A stretch of 64,000 nt of DNA from Aldehydirespirator sp963662645 (GTDB lineage Bacteria; Actinomycetota; Acidimicrobiia; Acidimicrobiales; Aldehydirespiratoraceae): assembly GCA_963662645.2 (NCBI GenBank), contig OY759762.1, positions 1,240,001-1,304,000 of the forward strand, written 5' to 3'. The first letter of the stretch is position 1. The number at the start of each line of letters is the position of its first letter. The notes under the pieces were generated by a model, which had not been told where the DNA came from, searched no databases, and saw only the letters and a program-made list of their open reading frames with translations. The translations under genes and the position numbers were made by a program. This document shows positions 52,556 to 62,864 of the stretch, piece by piece.

Positions 52556-52779
52556 CTGGCGTCGCGCTCGGCCCTGACGGCGTCGGCCGCCGACTCCGCG
52601 ACAGTGAGACGCTCGAAGGCCGCCACCCGCTCCACCAGCTCACGCCGAGTCGGCTGCTGCATGGCGCGGCGCAGCTCGCCGAGCGCGTACTCGGACAAGG
52701 ACTGACCCTCGAGCGCAGCTCGGGCCTTCAGACGGCGGTGTAGCTCGTCGGGAACATTTCGGATCTGCAGCGAAGTCAT
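52552..52779 (-). CDS. vapB: Ribbon-helix-helix antitoxin (FitA/VapB type)
   Basis: 75 residues. LQIRNVPDELHRRLKARAALEGQSLSEYALGELRRAM spans residues 4-40 and is the FitA-like ribbon-helix-helix domain; the rest is a basic/acidic toxin-binding tail. Coupled to vapC by ATGA. Confidence 0.88.
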   Translation of the reverse strand: MTSLQIRNVPDELHRRLKARAALEGQSLSEYALGELRRAMQQPTRRELVERVAAFERLTVAESAADAVRAERDAR

Positions 52780-52792
52780 GTGATGAGCATAC

Positions 52793-52802
52793 TTGCATGC
52801 AA
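52793..52802. promoter_or_regulatory. Operator-like palindrome before vapB
   Basis: TTGCATGCAA, a perfect 10-bp palindrome, lies 13 bases before the antitoxin ATG. Autoregulation by VapBC is likely from position. Confidence 0.5.
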
Positions 52803-52839
52803 TCTACAGGACTGGTCGCTCTAGCCGGAGCGGCCTGAT

Positions 52840-53720
<881 letters not shown>

Positions 53721-53724
<4 letters not shown>

Positions 53725-53795
53725 GACTGCACCTTCCCATCGCCGTCGCCGGCCGGCTCCACGGCCGGGCTGTTCCGGTTCACAGAGATGCTCAT
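53721..53795 (-). other. Minicistron between sucC and sucD (24 codons)
   Basis: Begins MSISVNRNS against MSIFVDENT of SucD; the first 27 bases match at 20 positions, 71 bp apart. The ATG overlaps the sucC stop (ATGA) and its TGA overlaps the sucD GTG (GTGA). It therefore links the two subunit genes with no untranslated base. Confidence 0.5.
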
Positions 53796-54952
53796 GGCCG
53801 GATCTGCCCGGCTGCGCCGGCCAGCTCCACCGCCCGGCGGGCGGCGTCCAGCATGGTGGGCTCCATCATCAACTCGCCGCTCAGGTGGGGCTCCAACAGT
53901 TCGCGGCCCTCGGCGGCGTTGGTGCCGTCGAGGCGGATGACGATGGGCGAGTCGATGTCCACCCGGCGGGTGGCCTCGATGATGCCGTTGGCGATCTCCT
54001 CGCCCCGGGTGATGCCTCCGAAGATGTTGATCAGGATGGCCCGCACCGCCGGATCGTTGTTGATGACCTCCAGCGCGCCCGCCATGACCGCTGCGTTGGC
54101 GCCTCCGCCGATGTCGAGGAAGTTGGCGGGACTGCCCCCCACCTGGTTGACGACGTCCACGGTGCTCATGGCCAGACCCGCTCCGTTGGCTATGACTCCG
54201 ACCGAGCCGCCCAGACCCACGTACTGCAGCTGCTTGGCGTGGGCGGCCTGCTCGCGCTCGTCGCGGGTCTGCGTGGCGTCGTAGGCGGCGTAGTCGTCGT
54301 GGCGGAAGGTGCTGTTGGCGTCCAGGGTCACCTTGGCGTCTAGCAGCACCACATCGCCAGCAGAGGTCACGATGAGCGGGTTGACCTCGACCAGATCGGC
54401 GTCGGCGTCCACATAGGCGCCGTACAGGGTGACCAGCACATCGGCCACCGCCTCGGCCACGGCGCCGGGGATGCGCGCTGCCCCCACCCACTGGCGGCAC
54501 GCCTGCGCCGACAGGCCGTCAACCGGGTCGATGTGGATGCGGGCGATGGCGTCGGGATCGCGCTCGGCGACCGTCTCGATCTCCACGCCGCCCTCGGCCG
54601 ACAGCATGCCCATGTGCTTGCGGGCGGAGCGGTCGAGAGTGAAGCTGGCGTAGTACTCGCCGGCGATGTCGGAGGCCTGCTCGATCCAGAGGCGGCGCAC
54701 GACGTGGCCCGAGATGTCGAGGCCCAGGATGTCGTCGGCGTGGCTGCGCACGGCGTCGAGATCGGCGGCCAGCTTCACGCCGCCAGCCTTGCCCCGCCCT
54801 CCGATATGGACCTGGGCCTTGACCACCACCGGCAGCCCGAGACGCCCGGCCGCGGCGACGGCCTCGTCGGGCGAGAACGCCACCTCGCCCACCGGCACCG
54901 GCAGCCCGTAGGTGGCGAACAGCTCCTTGCCCTGATGCTCAAACAGATCCAC
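53792..54952 (-). CDS. sucC: Succinate-CoA ligase, beta subunit
   Basis: 386 residues from GTG 54952; no ATG exists near the conserved start DLFEHQGKELFA. The ATP-grasp domain has VVVKAQVHIGGRGKAGGVKLA and EVNPL; the C-terminal power-helix region reads NIFGGITRGEEIANGI. Complete. It pairs with SucD. Confidence 0.95.
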   Translation of the reverse strand: MDLFEHQGKELFATYGLPVPVGEVAFSPDEAVAAAGRLGLPVVVKAQVHIGGRGKAGGVKLAADLDAVRSHADDILGLDISGHVVRRLWIEQASDIAGEYYASFTLDRSARKHMGMLSAEGGVEIETVAERDPDAIARIHIDPVDGLSAQACRQWVGAARIPGAVAEAVADVLVTLYGAYVDADADLVEVNPLIVTSAGDVVLLDAKVTLDANSTFRHDDYAAYDATQTRDEREQAAHAKQLQYVGLGGSVGVIANGAGLAMSTVDVVNQVGGSPANFLDIGGGANAAVMAGALEVINNDPAVRAILINIFGGITRGEEIANGIIEATRRVDIDSPIVIRLDGTNAAEGRELLEPHLSGELMMEPTMLDAARRAVELAGAAGQIRP

Positions 54953-55039
54953 GAGCGGCGATACTAGGCCGCGATGCCTGCTACCGGTTCGCCGGAGACC
55001 ATCGCTCGGCGTCCAGGCCGACTGAGGCGGTAGGCCGCG

Positions 55040-55531
55040 ATGCCCGTTTCCAGCGGACCCCGGCCGAACCTGCGTTCCGTCATCGTGGTCGGCCTGGCCG
55101 GAGTGGCAGTCGCGCTGGGACTGGTCCTGGCCGTGCTGCTGCTGACCCGAGGCGGGACCGACGTCGAGATCCGCCTCGGCGACCGCGACTTCCGCGACAT
55201 GGAGACCGGCCGGATAAGCGCCGAGATCGCCGATCGGGGACCAATCCTCTTCGGCGACGTGGCCGACGGCGAGCTCGACATCATCCTGCAGCACCTCGGA
55301 GACGACCCGGAGACGGGATGGCTGGCCTTCGAGGCCCGCCGGCCCGGCCAGGACCGGGACTGCTTCTTCGCCTGGCGGGCCGAGCGGGCCGAGTTCGTCA
55401 ACACCTGCGATTCCGACGATGTCGTGGACGCGGCCGGCACCGGCCTGCGCCATTTCGATGTGGCCGTCGTGGACGGCGACGTCCGAGTCGACATCAACCC
55501 TGAGGCCGAGCGGACAGACCGAGATCCGTGA
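55040..55531 (+). CDS. Membrane-anchored protein of unknown function
   Basis: 163 residues. One membrane helix at about 14-36 (VIVVGLAGVAVALGLVLAV), then an acidic extracytoplasmic domain of about 125 residues with two cysteines (DCFFAW, NTCDSDD) that could pair. Blocks RGPILFGDVADGELDIILQHLG and WLAFEARRPGQ suggest a conserved domain, but I do not recognise it. Stands between sucC (divergent) and alaX. Confidence 0.6.
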   Translation: MPVSSGPRPNLRSVIVVGLAGVAVALGLVLAVLLLTRGGTDVEIRLGDRDFRDMETGRISAEIADRGPILFGDVADGELDIILQHLGDDPETGWLAFEARRPGQDRDCFFAWRAERAEFVNTCDSDDVVDAAGTGLRHFDVAVVDGDVRVDINPEAERTDRDP

Positions 55532-55552
55532 GAGTCTCGGGGGTGCACCGAG

Positions 55553-55599
55553 CGAGGCCGTGGCCCGAGCGGCCCGTGAGCGAAGCGAACATGAGCGGG
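55553..55599 (+). repeat. 47-bp dispersed repeat, copy 2
   Basis: Partner of 26017-26063 in opposite orientation. Here it lies in the 102-bp gap between the membrane-protein gene and alaX. It contains GCCCG...CGGGC arms around a central variable part. Confidence 0.7.
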
Positions 55600-55633
55600 C
55601 ATCACCGCTGACCCGCCACACTGGGAGGCCGAC

Positions 55634-56362
55634 ATGCCTGACGTGAGTCCCACCGACCGGATCTTTCTGCGCGACGCCCAGTGCCGGGCCTTCGACGCAA
55701 CTGTGGTCGCTGTCGGCGACGACGGGCGGGCAGCCCTCGACGTCACCGCCTTCTACGCCACCAGCGGCGGCCAGCCCCACGACACTGGCACGCTTGACTG
55801 GGACGGCGGCGGGGCGACGGTGACCGACGTGAGGGGCCACGCCGTCGTGTGGCACACCCTCGACGGCCCGGCCCCGCCGGTGGGCACGCCGGTGCGCGGG
55901 GAGCTCGACTGGGAGCGCCGTCACGCCCTGATGCGCACGCACACAGCGCTGCACATCCTGTGCGGGGTGATCTACAACACTTGGGGCGTGTCGGTGACCG
56001 GCGGCAACATGGCTCCGCTATCGGCCCGCATGGACTTCGAGTTCGACCCGCTGCCTGAGGGTTTCGCCGCCCAGGTCACCGATCTGGTCAACGCCGAGAT
56101 CGCCGCCGACCGCCGGATCGAGATCTCGTTCCTGCCCCGGGCCGAGGCCCTGGCCGACGAGGACCTGATCCGCACCAAGGTCAACCTCATCCCGGAATCG
56201 GTACAGGAGATCCGGGTCGTCGACATCGTCGGGCTCGACAAGCAGGCCGACGGCGGCACCCACCTGCCCTCCACCGGCGAGGTGGGCCGCTTCGAAGTGG
56301 TCAAGACCGAGTCCAAGGGCAAGGCCAACAAGCGCCTCCGCATCGCGGTCCACGACACCTGA
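55634..56362 (+). CDS. alaX: Alanyl-tRNA editing protein
   Basis: 242 residues. Free-standing relative of the AlaRS editing domain that deacylates mischarged Ser/Gly-tRNA(Ala). Zinc-site motif HTALH (about 103-107) and ADGGTH (about 207-212), where most AlaRS enzymes have CGGTH; Asp replaces the zinc cysteine, as in some AlaX groups. The N-terminal YATSGGQPHDTG block and C-terminal ESKGKANKRLRIAV are complete. Confidence 0.88.
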   Translation: MPDVSPTDRIFLRDAQCRAFDATVVAVGDDGRAALDVTAFYATSGGQPHDTGTLDWDGGGATVTDVRGHAVVWHTLDGPAPPVGTPVRGELDWERRHALMRTHTALHILCGVIYNTWGVSVTGGNMAPLSARMDFEFDPLPEGFAAQVTDLVNAEIAADRRIEISFLPRAEALADEDLIRTKVNLIPESVQEIRVVDIVGLDKQADGGTHLPSTGEVGRFEVVKTESKGKANKRLRIAVHDT

Positions 56363-56397
56363 CAGTGGCCGGTATCGGCGGCGCCTGACCCGGGCGT

Positions 56398-58620
56398 TCA
56401 GATCTTCTCCAGTGGGGCCCAGGACAGCAGCAGTTGTTTGTCGCCGACGCTGGAGAAGCGCACCGAGGCTTCGACGTCGTCTCCGGTCCCCTTGATGTCG
56501 ACGATCACGCCCTCGCCCCACTGGGCGTGGCGCACGTCGTCGCCCACCCGCAAGCCGAGGCGGTCGGCCCCCGACGGGGAGGGCGCGGGTCGCCGGCCGG
56601 CATCGAGGGCCCGCTGCACGATCTCGTCGCGGTTGGCCGCCCGCCGGTCGAGGCTGCGCTCGCGACGGCTGCGGCTGTAGTAACGGCTGCGCACGACCCG
56701 GGAGCCGTCCACCGTCTGCATCAGCTCTTCGGGGATCTCCTTGAGGAAGCGGCTCGGCGGGTTGTACTGCCGGCTGCCGTACAGCAGCCGGCTCCAGGCG
56801 TGGGTGAGGGTGAGATGGTGCATGGCCCGGGTGATCCCAACGTAGGCGAGGCGGCGCTCCTCCTCCAGCTCGTGGGGCTCGCCCAGAGCCCGGATGTGGG
56901 GGAACACGCCGTCCTCCATGCCGATCACGTACACGTCGGGATACTCGAGGCCCTTGGCCGAGTGCAGGGTCATGAGCGTGACGGCCGACTCGTCGGCGCC
57001 CGCGTCGGCCAGATCGTCGGTGTCGGCCACCAGCGCCACCGCTTCCAGGAGGTCGTCCATGGTGTCGTGCTCGCCGGCCACGCCCACCAACTCGGCCAGG
57101 TTCTCCAACCGGCCGTCGGCCTCGACCGTCTTCTCCGAGCGCAGCTCGTCGAGGTACCCGGAGCGCTCCAGAAGCTCCTGGAGCACCGCCGCCGGCGATG
57201 CCTCCAAGGCGGCGATGTCGTCCAGCAGTGCGCAGAACCGGTCGGCACCGGCCGCGGACCGGCCGCTGACGCCAGCCTCGGCACAGTGACGGAGAGCCTC
57301 GTAGAAGGTGAGCCCGAAGTCCGCGGCGTAGGCGTCGATCTTGGCCACCGAGGTGGCGCCCACGCCCCGCTTGGGCACGCCCAGCGCCCGCTTCACGCTC
57401 ACCTCGTCTCCGGGGTTGGCGACCGCCTTGAGGTAGGCCAGGGCGTCTCGCACCTCCCGGCGATCGTAGAAGCGGGTGCCGCCCACCAGCCGGTAGGGGA
57501 CCTCAGCCTTGATGAGCTGCTCCTCCACCGCCCTCGACTGGGCGTTGGTGCGGTAGAAGACGGCCATCTCTGACAGGCGCATCTGCTCGGTGTCGCGGCG
57601 CCGAACGATCTCGCTGACCACGTAGCGGGCCTCGTCCTCCTCGTCGTCGGCGTGGTAGCGGACGATCCCGGGCCCTGAGCCCTGATCGGTCCAGAGGTCC
57701 TTGGGCTTGCGGCCCAGGTTGTTGACGATGACCGAGTTGGCCGCGTCGAGGATGTTCTGGGTGCTGCGGTAGTTCTGGTCCAGCACCACGACGCGGACAT
57801 CGTGGAACGCCCGCTCGAACTCGAGGATGTTGCGGATGTCGGCGCCACGAAAGGCGTAGATCGACTGGTCGGCGTCGCCCACCGCGGTCACCTGGCGGCT
57901 GTCGGCGCCCAGGCTGATCACCAGCTCGTTCTGCACCGGGTTGGTGTCCTGGTACTCGTCCACCAGCACATGGGCGAACCGCTGCCGCCAACGGTCCAGC
58001 ACCTCCGGGCAGTTGTGGAACAGCTCGACGGTGCGCAGCAGCAGGTCGTCGAAGTCCATGGCCGCAGCCGAGGCCAGACGGCGCTGGTAGTGGGTGAACA
58101 CCTCGGCGATGCGCCGCTCGAAGATGTTGGAGGCCCGCTCGGCGTACTCGGCCGCACCGATGTTGTCGTTCTTGGCCGCCGAGATGGTGGCGTGAATCGA
58201 GCGGGGCGGGAACCGCTTGTGGTCGAGGTTCAGATCCCGCAGCACGTAGCCGCACAGCCGCACGGCGTCGCCCTGGTCGTAGATGGTGAAGCGGCTCGGG
58301 TAGTCGATGTAGGCCGCGTCGCGGCGCAGGATGCGCACGCAGGCGGCATGGAAGGTCGACACCCACATGCTCTCGGCCACGGGGCCCACCAGGCCGCCGA
58401 CGCGGTGGCGCATCTCGCCGGCCGCCTTGTTGGTGAACGTGATGGCCAGGATCTCGAACGGCGAAACGCCGTGCTCCTCGATCAGGTGGGCGATGCGATG
58501 GGTGAGCACCCGGGTCTTGCCCGAGCCGGCGCCGGCCACCACCAGAAGCGGTCCGCCGGTATGGGTGACCGCCTCATACTGGGCCGGGTTCAGGTCCTCC
58601 AGAATCGCCGATTCCGCCAT
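56398..58620 (-). CDS. pcrA: ATP-dependent DNA helicase UvrD/PcrA
   Basis: 740 residues from ATG 58620. SF1A helicase: Q-motif LNPAQYEAVTHTGGP, Walker A AGAGSGKTRVLTHRIAHL, Ia TFTNKAAGEMRHRV, motif II LVDEYQDTN, III GDADQSIYAFRGAD, IV LDQNYRST, V TLHSAKGLEYPDVY, VI AYVGITRA. The C-terminal Tudor-like region (GDDVRHAQWGEGVIVDIKG) is present. Repairs DNA and removes proteins from DNA. Confidence 0.95.
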   Translation of the reverse strand: MAESAILEDLNPAQYEAVTHTGGPLLVVAGAGSGKTRVLTHRIAHLIEEHGVSPFEILAITFTNKAAGEMRHRVGGLVGPVAESMWVSTFHAACVRILRRDAAYIDYPSRFTIYDQGDAVRLCGYVLRDLNLDHKRFPPRSIHATISAAKNDNIGAAEYAERASNIFERRIAEVFTHYQRRLASAAAMDFDDLLLRTVELFHNCPEVLDRWRQRFAHVLVDEYQDTNPVQNELVISLGADSRQVTAVGDADQSIYAFRGADIRNILEFERAFHDVRVVVLDQNYRSTQNILDAANSVIVNNLGRKPKDLWTDQGSGPGIVRYHADDEEDEARYVVSEIVRRRDTEQMRLSEMAVFYRTNAQSRAVEEQLIKAEVPYRLVGGTRFYDRREVRDALAYLKAVANPGDEVSVKRALGVPKRGVGATSVAKIDAYAADFGLTFYEALRHCAEAGVSGRSAAGADRFCALLDDIAALEASPAAVLQELLERSGYLDELRSEKTVEADGRLENLAELVGVAGEHDTMDDLLEAVALVADTDDLADAGADESAVTLMTLHSAKGLEYPDVYVIGMEDGVFPHIRALGEPHELEEERRLAYVGITRAMHHLTLTHAWSRLLYGSRQYNPPSRFLKEIPEELMQTVDGSRVVRSRYYSRSRRERSLDRRAANRDEIVQRALDAGRRPAPSPSGADRLGLRVGDDVRHAQWGEGVIVDIKGTGDDVEASVRFSSVGDKQLLLSWAPLEKI

Positions 58621-58676
58621 CAAGGCCACCCTACTGCCGCCACCCGACACCGCTTTGGGCCGGTAGCCTGAGAGCC

Positions 58677-60068
58677 GTGGAGGTCGCCGACTCGGTCCTC
58701 GACCTCGTGGGGAACACGCCGCTGGTGCGGATGCGGCGGGCGGTTCCCGAGGCCCGCTGCGACGTGCTGGCCAAGCTCGAGATGCTCAACCCCGGCGGCA
58801 GCGTCAAGGACCGCATCGCCGTCGCGATGATCGACGGGGCAGAGCGCGACGGGCTGCTCAAACCGGGCGGAACGATCATCGAACCCACCTCGGGCAACAC
58901 CGGTGTCGGCCTGGCCATGGTCGGGGCCCAGCGAGGCTACCGGTGCGTCTTCGTGATGACCGACAAGGTGAGCGGTGAGAAGGTGCAGCTGCTGCGGGCC
59001 TACGGCGCTGAGGTGGTGGTGTGCCCGGTGGCGGTGGCCCCCGAAGACCCCGACTCCTACTACTCCACCGCCGAGCGGCTCATGGCCTCCACGCCGGGCG
59101 CCTACCAGCCCAACCAGTACTTCAACCAGGAGAACCCCCTCGCCCACGAGAGGACGACCGGACCCGAACTCTGGCGTCAGACCGAAGGCCGCATCACCCA
59201 TTTCGTGGCCGGACCGGGCACCGGGGGCACCATCAGCGGGGTGGGCCGCTACCTCAAGCGGAAGAACCCATCGGTGCAGATCATCGCAGCCGACCCGGAG
59301 GGCTCTGTGTTCAGCGGCGGGTCCGGCCGGCCCTACCTGGTGGAGGGCATCGGCGAGGACTTCTGGCCCGAGACCTACCACCCCGAAGTGGTGGACCGTG
59401 TGATCGCCGTGTCCGACCAGGCCTCCTTCGACATGGCCCGGCTGGTCTCCCACCGCGAGGGCCTCCTGATCGGAGGCTCAGGAGGAACCGCCGTGTGCGC
59501 GGCCGCCGAGGTGGCCCAGGGCTGCGGATCCGACGATGTGGTGGTGCTGCTACTGCCGGACTCCGGCCGCGGCTACCTGTCGAAGGTGTTCAACGACGAC
59601 TGGATGGCGTCGCACGGGTTCCTGATCGGCGAGCACCCCTGCGTAAAGGACGTGCTGGACGCCAAGGAGGGTGCGCTGCCGCCGCTGGTGTACGTCAATC
59701 CCGACGACCCCGTGAGCCTGGCCGTGACCCACATGCGCGACAACGGGCTGAGCCAGCTTCCGGTCGCCAAGGGCGAGATGCCGCTGGCCGCGGCCGAGGT
59801 GATGGGATCGGTCCACGAACTGCAACTCATGGCTCTGGCCTTCAACGGGGACCTGCTCGGCCGGCCGGTCGAGAGCGTGATGAGCAGGCCCCTGGAACAG
59901 ATCGGCATCGGTGAGCCGGTGGCCCTGGCGGTGACGAAGCTGGAGCGATCGCCGGCGCTGCTGGTGCTCGACGGCGGCCGGCCCAGGGCAGTGGTCTCCA
60001 GCACCGATGTGCTCAGCTACCTGTCGTCCATCTCGGGCGACGCCCTCGCCGAAGGGGTGGGGCTGTGA
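58677..60068 (+). CDS. Cystathionine beta-synthase
   Basis: 463 residues, GTG start. PLP lysine K44 (NPGGSVKDRI), phosphate loop TSGNTGVGLAMV and GTGGTISGVGRYLK. Two CBS domains fill about residues 325-460 (VNPDDPVSLAVTHMRDNGLSQLPV, then SVMSRPLEQIGIG). Condenses serine and homocysteine to cystathionine. Its stop overlaps the next gene (GTGA), forming a reverse-transsulfuration pair. Confidence 0.93.
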   Translation: MEVADSVLDLVGNTPLVRMRRAVPEARCDVLAKLEMLNPGGSVKDRIAVAMIDGAERDGLLKPGGTIIEPTSGNTGVGLAMVGAQRGYRCVFVMTDKVSGEKVQLLRAYGAEVVVCPVAVAPEDPDSYYSTAERLMASTPGAYQPNQYFNQENPLAHERTTGPELWRQTEGRITHFVAGPGTGGTISGVGRYLKRKNPSVQIIAADPEGSVFSGGSGRPYLVEGIGEDFWPETYHPEVVDRVIAVSDQASFDMARLVSHREGLLIGGSGGTAVCAAAEVAQGCGSDDVVVLLLPDSGRGYLSKVFNDDWMASHGFLIGEHPCVKDVLDAKEGALPPLVYVNPDDPVSLAVTHMRDNGLSQLPVAKGEMPLAAAEVMGSVHELQLMALAFNGDLLGRPVESVMSRPLEQIGIGEPVALAVTKLERSPALLVLDGGRPRAVVSSTDVLSYLSSISGDALAEGVGL

Positions 60069-61213
60069 GCGGCCGCGAGGATGCCTGGGGATTCGAGACC
60101 AGGGCAGTCCATGTCGGCCAGGAGCCCGACGAGACCACGGGCGCCATCACCGTGCCCATCCACCTGGCCACCACTTTCGTGCAGGCCGCGCCGGGCCAGC
60201 ACCGCGGCTACGAGTACTCCCGCACCTCCAACCCGACCCGGGCCGCGCTGGAGCGCAGCGTGGCCGGACTGGAGGGCGCCCGCCACGGCTTCGCGTTCGC
60301 CAGCGGCATGGCCGCCGAGGACGCTCTGGTGGGCCTGCTGCGCCCCGGCGACCACGTCGTGCTCGGCCTCGACGCCTACGGGGGGACGTTCCGGCTGATC
60401 GCCCGGATCTACGGCGAGCGGGGCATCACCTGGTCGGCGGTGGACCTGACCGACCCCGCGGCCTTGGCCGGCGCGCTGCGGCCCGAGACCCGGCAGGTGT
60501 GGGTCGAGACGCCGACCAACCCCATGCTGGCCGTGGTCGACATCGCCGCAGTGGCTGAGACGGCCCGGGCCGCGGGAGCCATGTTGATCGTGGACAACAC
60601 CTTCGCCACCCCCTACCTGCAGAACCCGCTGGCGTTGGGCGCCGATGTCGTAGTCCACTCCAGCACCAAGTACCTGGGCGGCCACTCCGACGTGGTCGGC
60701 GGATTCGTCGCCGTCAACGACGATCAGCTGGCCGAGCAGCTGGCCTTCGTCCAGAACGCGGCGGGCGCGGTGCCCAGCCCGTTCGACTGCTACCTGCTGC
60801 TCAGGGGCATCAAGACGCTGGGCGTCCGCATGGACCGCCACTGCGCCAACGCGCAGGCGGTGGCCGAGTACCTGACCAACCACCCCAGGGTCGCCCGCGT
60901 GCTGTACCCGGGCCTCGCGGACCATCTGGGCCATGGCTTGGCGGCGCGCCAGATGCGCGGCTTCGGGGGGATGGTGTCGTGCATCCTGGCCAGCGGTGAG
61001 GATGCGGCCGTGGACACAGTCAGCTCCACCCGGGTCTTTCGACTGGCCGAATCGCTGGGCGCGGTGGAGTCGCTCATCGAGCAGCCGTCCACCATGACCC
61101 ACCTGTCGGTGGCCGACTCTCCCCTGGCCGTCGATCCCGGCCTGATCCGCCTGTCCGTCGGCATCGAGACCATCGACGACCTTCTCGCCGACCTCGACCA
61201 GGCTCTGGCCTAG
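60065..61213 (+). CDS. Cystathionine gamma-lyase/gamma-synthase
   Basis: 382 residues, GTG start. Cys/Met-metabolism PLP family: YEYSRTSNPTRAALE, FASGMAA, DNTFATPYLQNPL and K202 in HSSTKYLGGHSD. Paired with cystathionine beta-synthase, the lyase direction (cystathionine to cysteine) is more likely. It converges on guaA with a 10-base gap. Confidence 0.92.
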   Translation: MSGREDAWGFETRAVHVGQEPDETTGAITVPIHLATTFVQAAPGQHRGYEYSRTSNPTRAALERSVAGLEGARHGFAFASGMAAEDALVGLLRPGDHVVLGLDAYGGTFRLIARIYGERGITWSAVDLTDPAALAGALRPETRQVWVETPTNPMLAVVDIAAVAETARAAGAMLIVDNTFATPYLQNPLALGADVVVHSSTKYLGGHSDVVGGFVAVNDDQLAEQLAFVQNAAGAVPSPFDCYLLLRGIKTLGVRMDRHCANAQAVAEYLTNHPRVARVLYPGLADHLGHGLAARQMRGFGGMVSCILASGEDAAVDTVSSTRVFRLAESLGAVESLIEQPSTMTHLSVADSPLAVDPGLIRLSVGIETIDDLLADLDQALA

Positions 61214-61223
61214 CCCTCTCGCG

Positions 61224-62864
61224 CTACTCCCATTCGATGGTGGCGGGAGGCTTGGAGGTGATGTCGTAGACGACCCGGTTCACGCCGGGGACCTCGGCGA
61301 TGACCCGGCTGCTCATGGCTTCGAGCACATCGTGGGGCAGCCGGGCCCAGTCGGCGGTCATGGCGTCGGAACTGGTGACGGCCCGGACCACCACCGGCCG
61401 CCCGTAGGTGCGCTCGTCGCCCATGACGCCGACCGTGCGGATGTCGGGCAGCACCGCGAACGACTGCCAGATCTCCCGCTCCAGACCGGCGGCCCGCAGC
61501 TCCTCCCGGACGATGGCATCGGCGTGCCGAAGCGTGTCGGCCGCCTCCGGGGTCACCTCCCCGATGATGCGCACCGCCAGGCCCGGGCCGGGGAAGGGCT
61601 GGCGATGCACGATCTCATCCGGCAGGCCCAGCTCGGATCCCACCGCCCGCACCTCGTCCTTGAACAGTGACCGCAGCGGCTCCACCAGATCGAAGTCGAG
61701 GTCCTCGGGCAGGCCGCCCACATTGTGATGGCTCTTGATGGTGGACGAGTGGGTGGTGGCACCCGACTCGATCACGTCGGGGTAAAGCGTCCCCTGGACG
61801 AGGAAACTGGCGTCGGGGACGCGGCTTCGGGCCCGCTCGAAGGCCCGGATGAACTGCTCGCCGACCACCTTTCGCTTGGCTTCGGGCTCAGTAACGCCCT
61901 CCAGCGCGGAGAAGAACTCAGCCGCGGCGTCGACACGCACCAACTCAATCCCAAAGTGCCGGCTGAAGGCGTCCTGCACCTCGTCGGCCTCGCCCGCGCG
62001 CAGCAGTCCTGTGTCCACCAGCACGCAAGTGAGCCGATCGCCGATGGCCCGGTGCACCAGGGCGGCGGCCACCGCGGAGTCGACTCCGCCTGACAGGCCG
62101 CAGATAGCCCGGCCCCCGCCGACCTGCGCGCGCACCGAGGCCACCCCCGCGTCGATGATCGAGTGCATCGACCAACTCGGTGCCGACCTGCACGCCTGCC
62201 GAAGGAAGCGCTCGATCACCACCGGGCCACAGGGCGTGTGCTGGACTTCGGGATGGAACTGCACGCCGTAGAGGCCCCGCTCGGCGTCCTCAAACGCCGC
62301 CACCGGCGACGCCGGCGTGGACGCGGTCACGGTCGCGCCCGACGGCGCGGCCACTATGGCATCGAAGTGGCTCATCCAAACCGGCTGCGGCGACTCCAGC
62401 CCGGCCAACAGCACGCCACCTGCAACGCCGCGGACCTGCTCGCCGCCACTGGCCGCATCTCCACCAACCGCATCAACGCCAACCGCGTCAGCCTCAACCG
62501 ACAGGACGGCAAGCTCGGCTCGGCCGTACTCGCCGCGGGCGTTGGGGCCGACCGAGCCGCCCAACTGTTCGGCGATGAGCTGGGCCCCGTAGCAGATGCC
62601 GAGAATGGGCACGCCGAGGTCGTAGATGGCCGGGTCGAGGCTGGGCGCGCCCTCGACGTGCACCGAGGCGGGCCCGCCGCTGAGAATCACCCCGGCGGGT
62701 CGGCGGGCTGCGATCTCGGCCGCGGTGATCGCCGCGGGCACGATCTCGCTGTACACCTCGCACTCGCGCACCCGTCGGGCGATCAGCTGTGCGTACTGCG
62801 CTCCGAAGTCGACAACCAGAACGGTGTCGAAGGTGCCGGGCTGGCCGGGCGCGGCCTCGATCAC
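61224..62864 (-). CDS. guaA: GMP synthase (glutamine-hydrolysing)
   Basis: 546 residues from GTG 62864, inside the guaB3 stop (GTGA). Amidotransferase domain: C91 (GICYGAQ), H204 and E206 (QFHPE). The ATP-pyrophosphatase P-loop is SGGVDS (258-263) and the C-terminus ends in the family's TIEWE. Residues 123-150 are an insertion of Gly/Ala/Val-rich low-complexity sequence between the strands ELAVL and WMSHFD, where relatives have a short loop. The catalytic residues are unaffected. Confidence 0.95.
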   Translation of the reverse strand: MIEAAPGQPGTFDTVLVVDFGAQYAQLIARRVRECEVYSEIVPAAITAAEIAARRPAGVILSGGPASVHVEGAPSLDPAIYDLGVPILGICYGAQLIAEQLGGSVGPNARGEYGRAELAVLSVEADAVGVDAVGGDAASGGEQVRGVAGGVLLAGLESPQPVWMSHFDAIVAAPSGATVTASTPASPVAAFEDAERGLYGVQFHPEVQHTPCGPVVIERFLRQACRSAPSWSMHSIIDAGVASVRAQVGGGRAICGLSGGVDSAVAAALVHRAIGDRLTCVLVDTGLLRAGEADEVQDAFSRHFGIELVRVDAAAEFFSALEGVTEPEAKRKVVGEQFIRAFERARSRVPDASFLVQGTLYPDVIESGATTHSSTIKSHHNVGGLPEDLDFDLVEPLRSLFKDEVRAVGSELGLPDEIVHRQPFPGPGLAVRIIGEVTPEAADTLRHADAIVREELRAAGLEREIWQSFAVLPDIRTVGVMGDERTYGRPVVVRAVTSSDAMTADWARLPHDVLEAMSSRVIAEVPGVNRVVYDITSKPPATIEWE

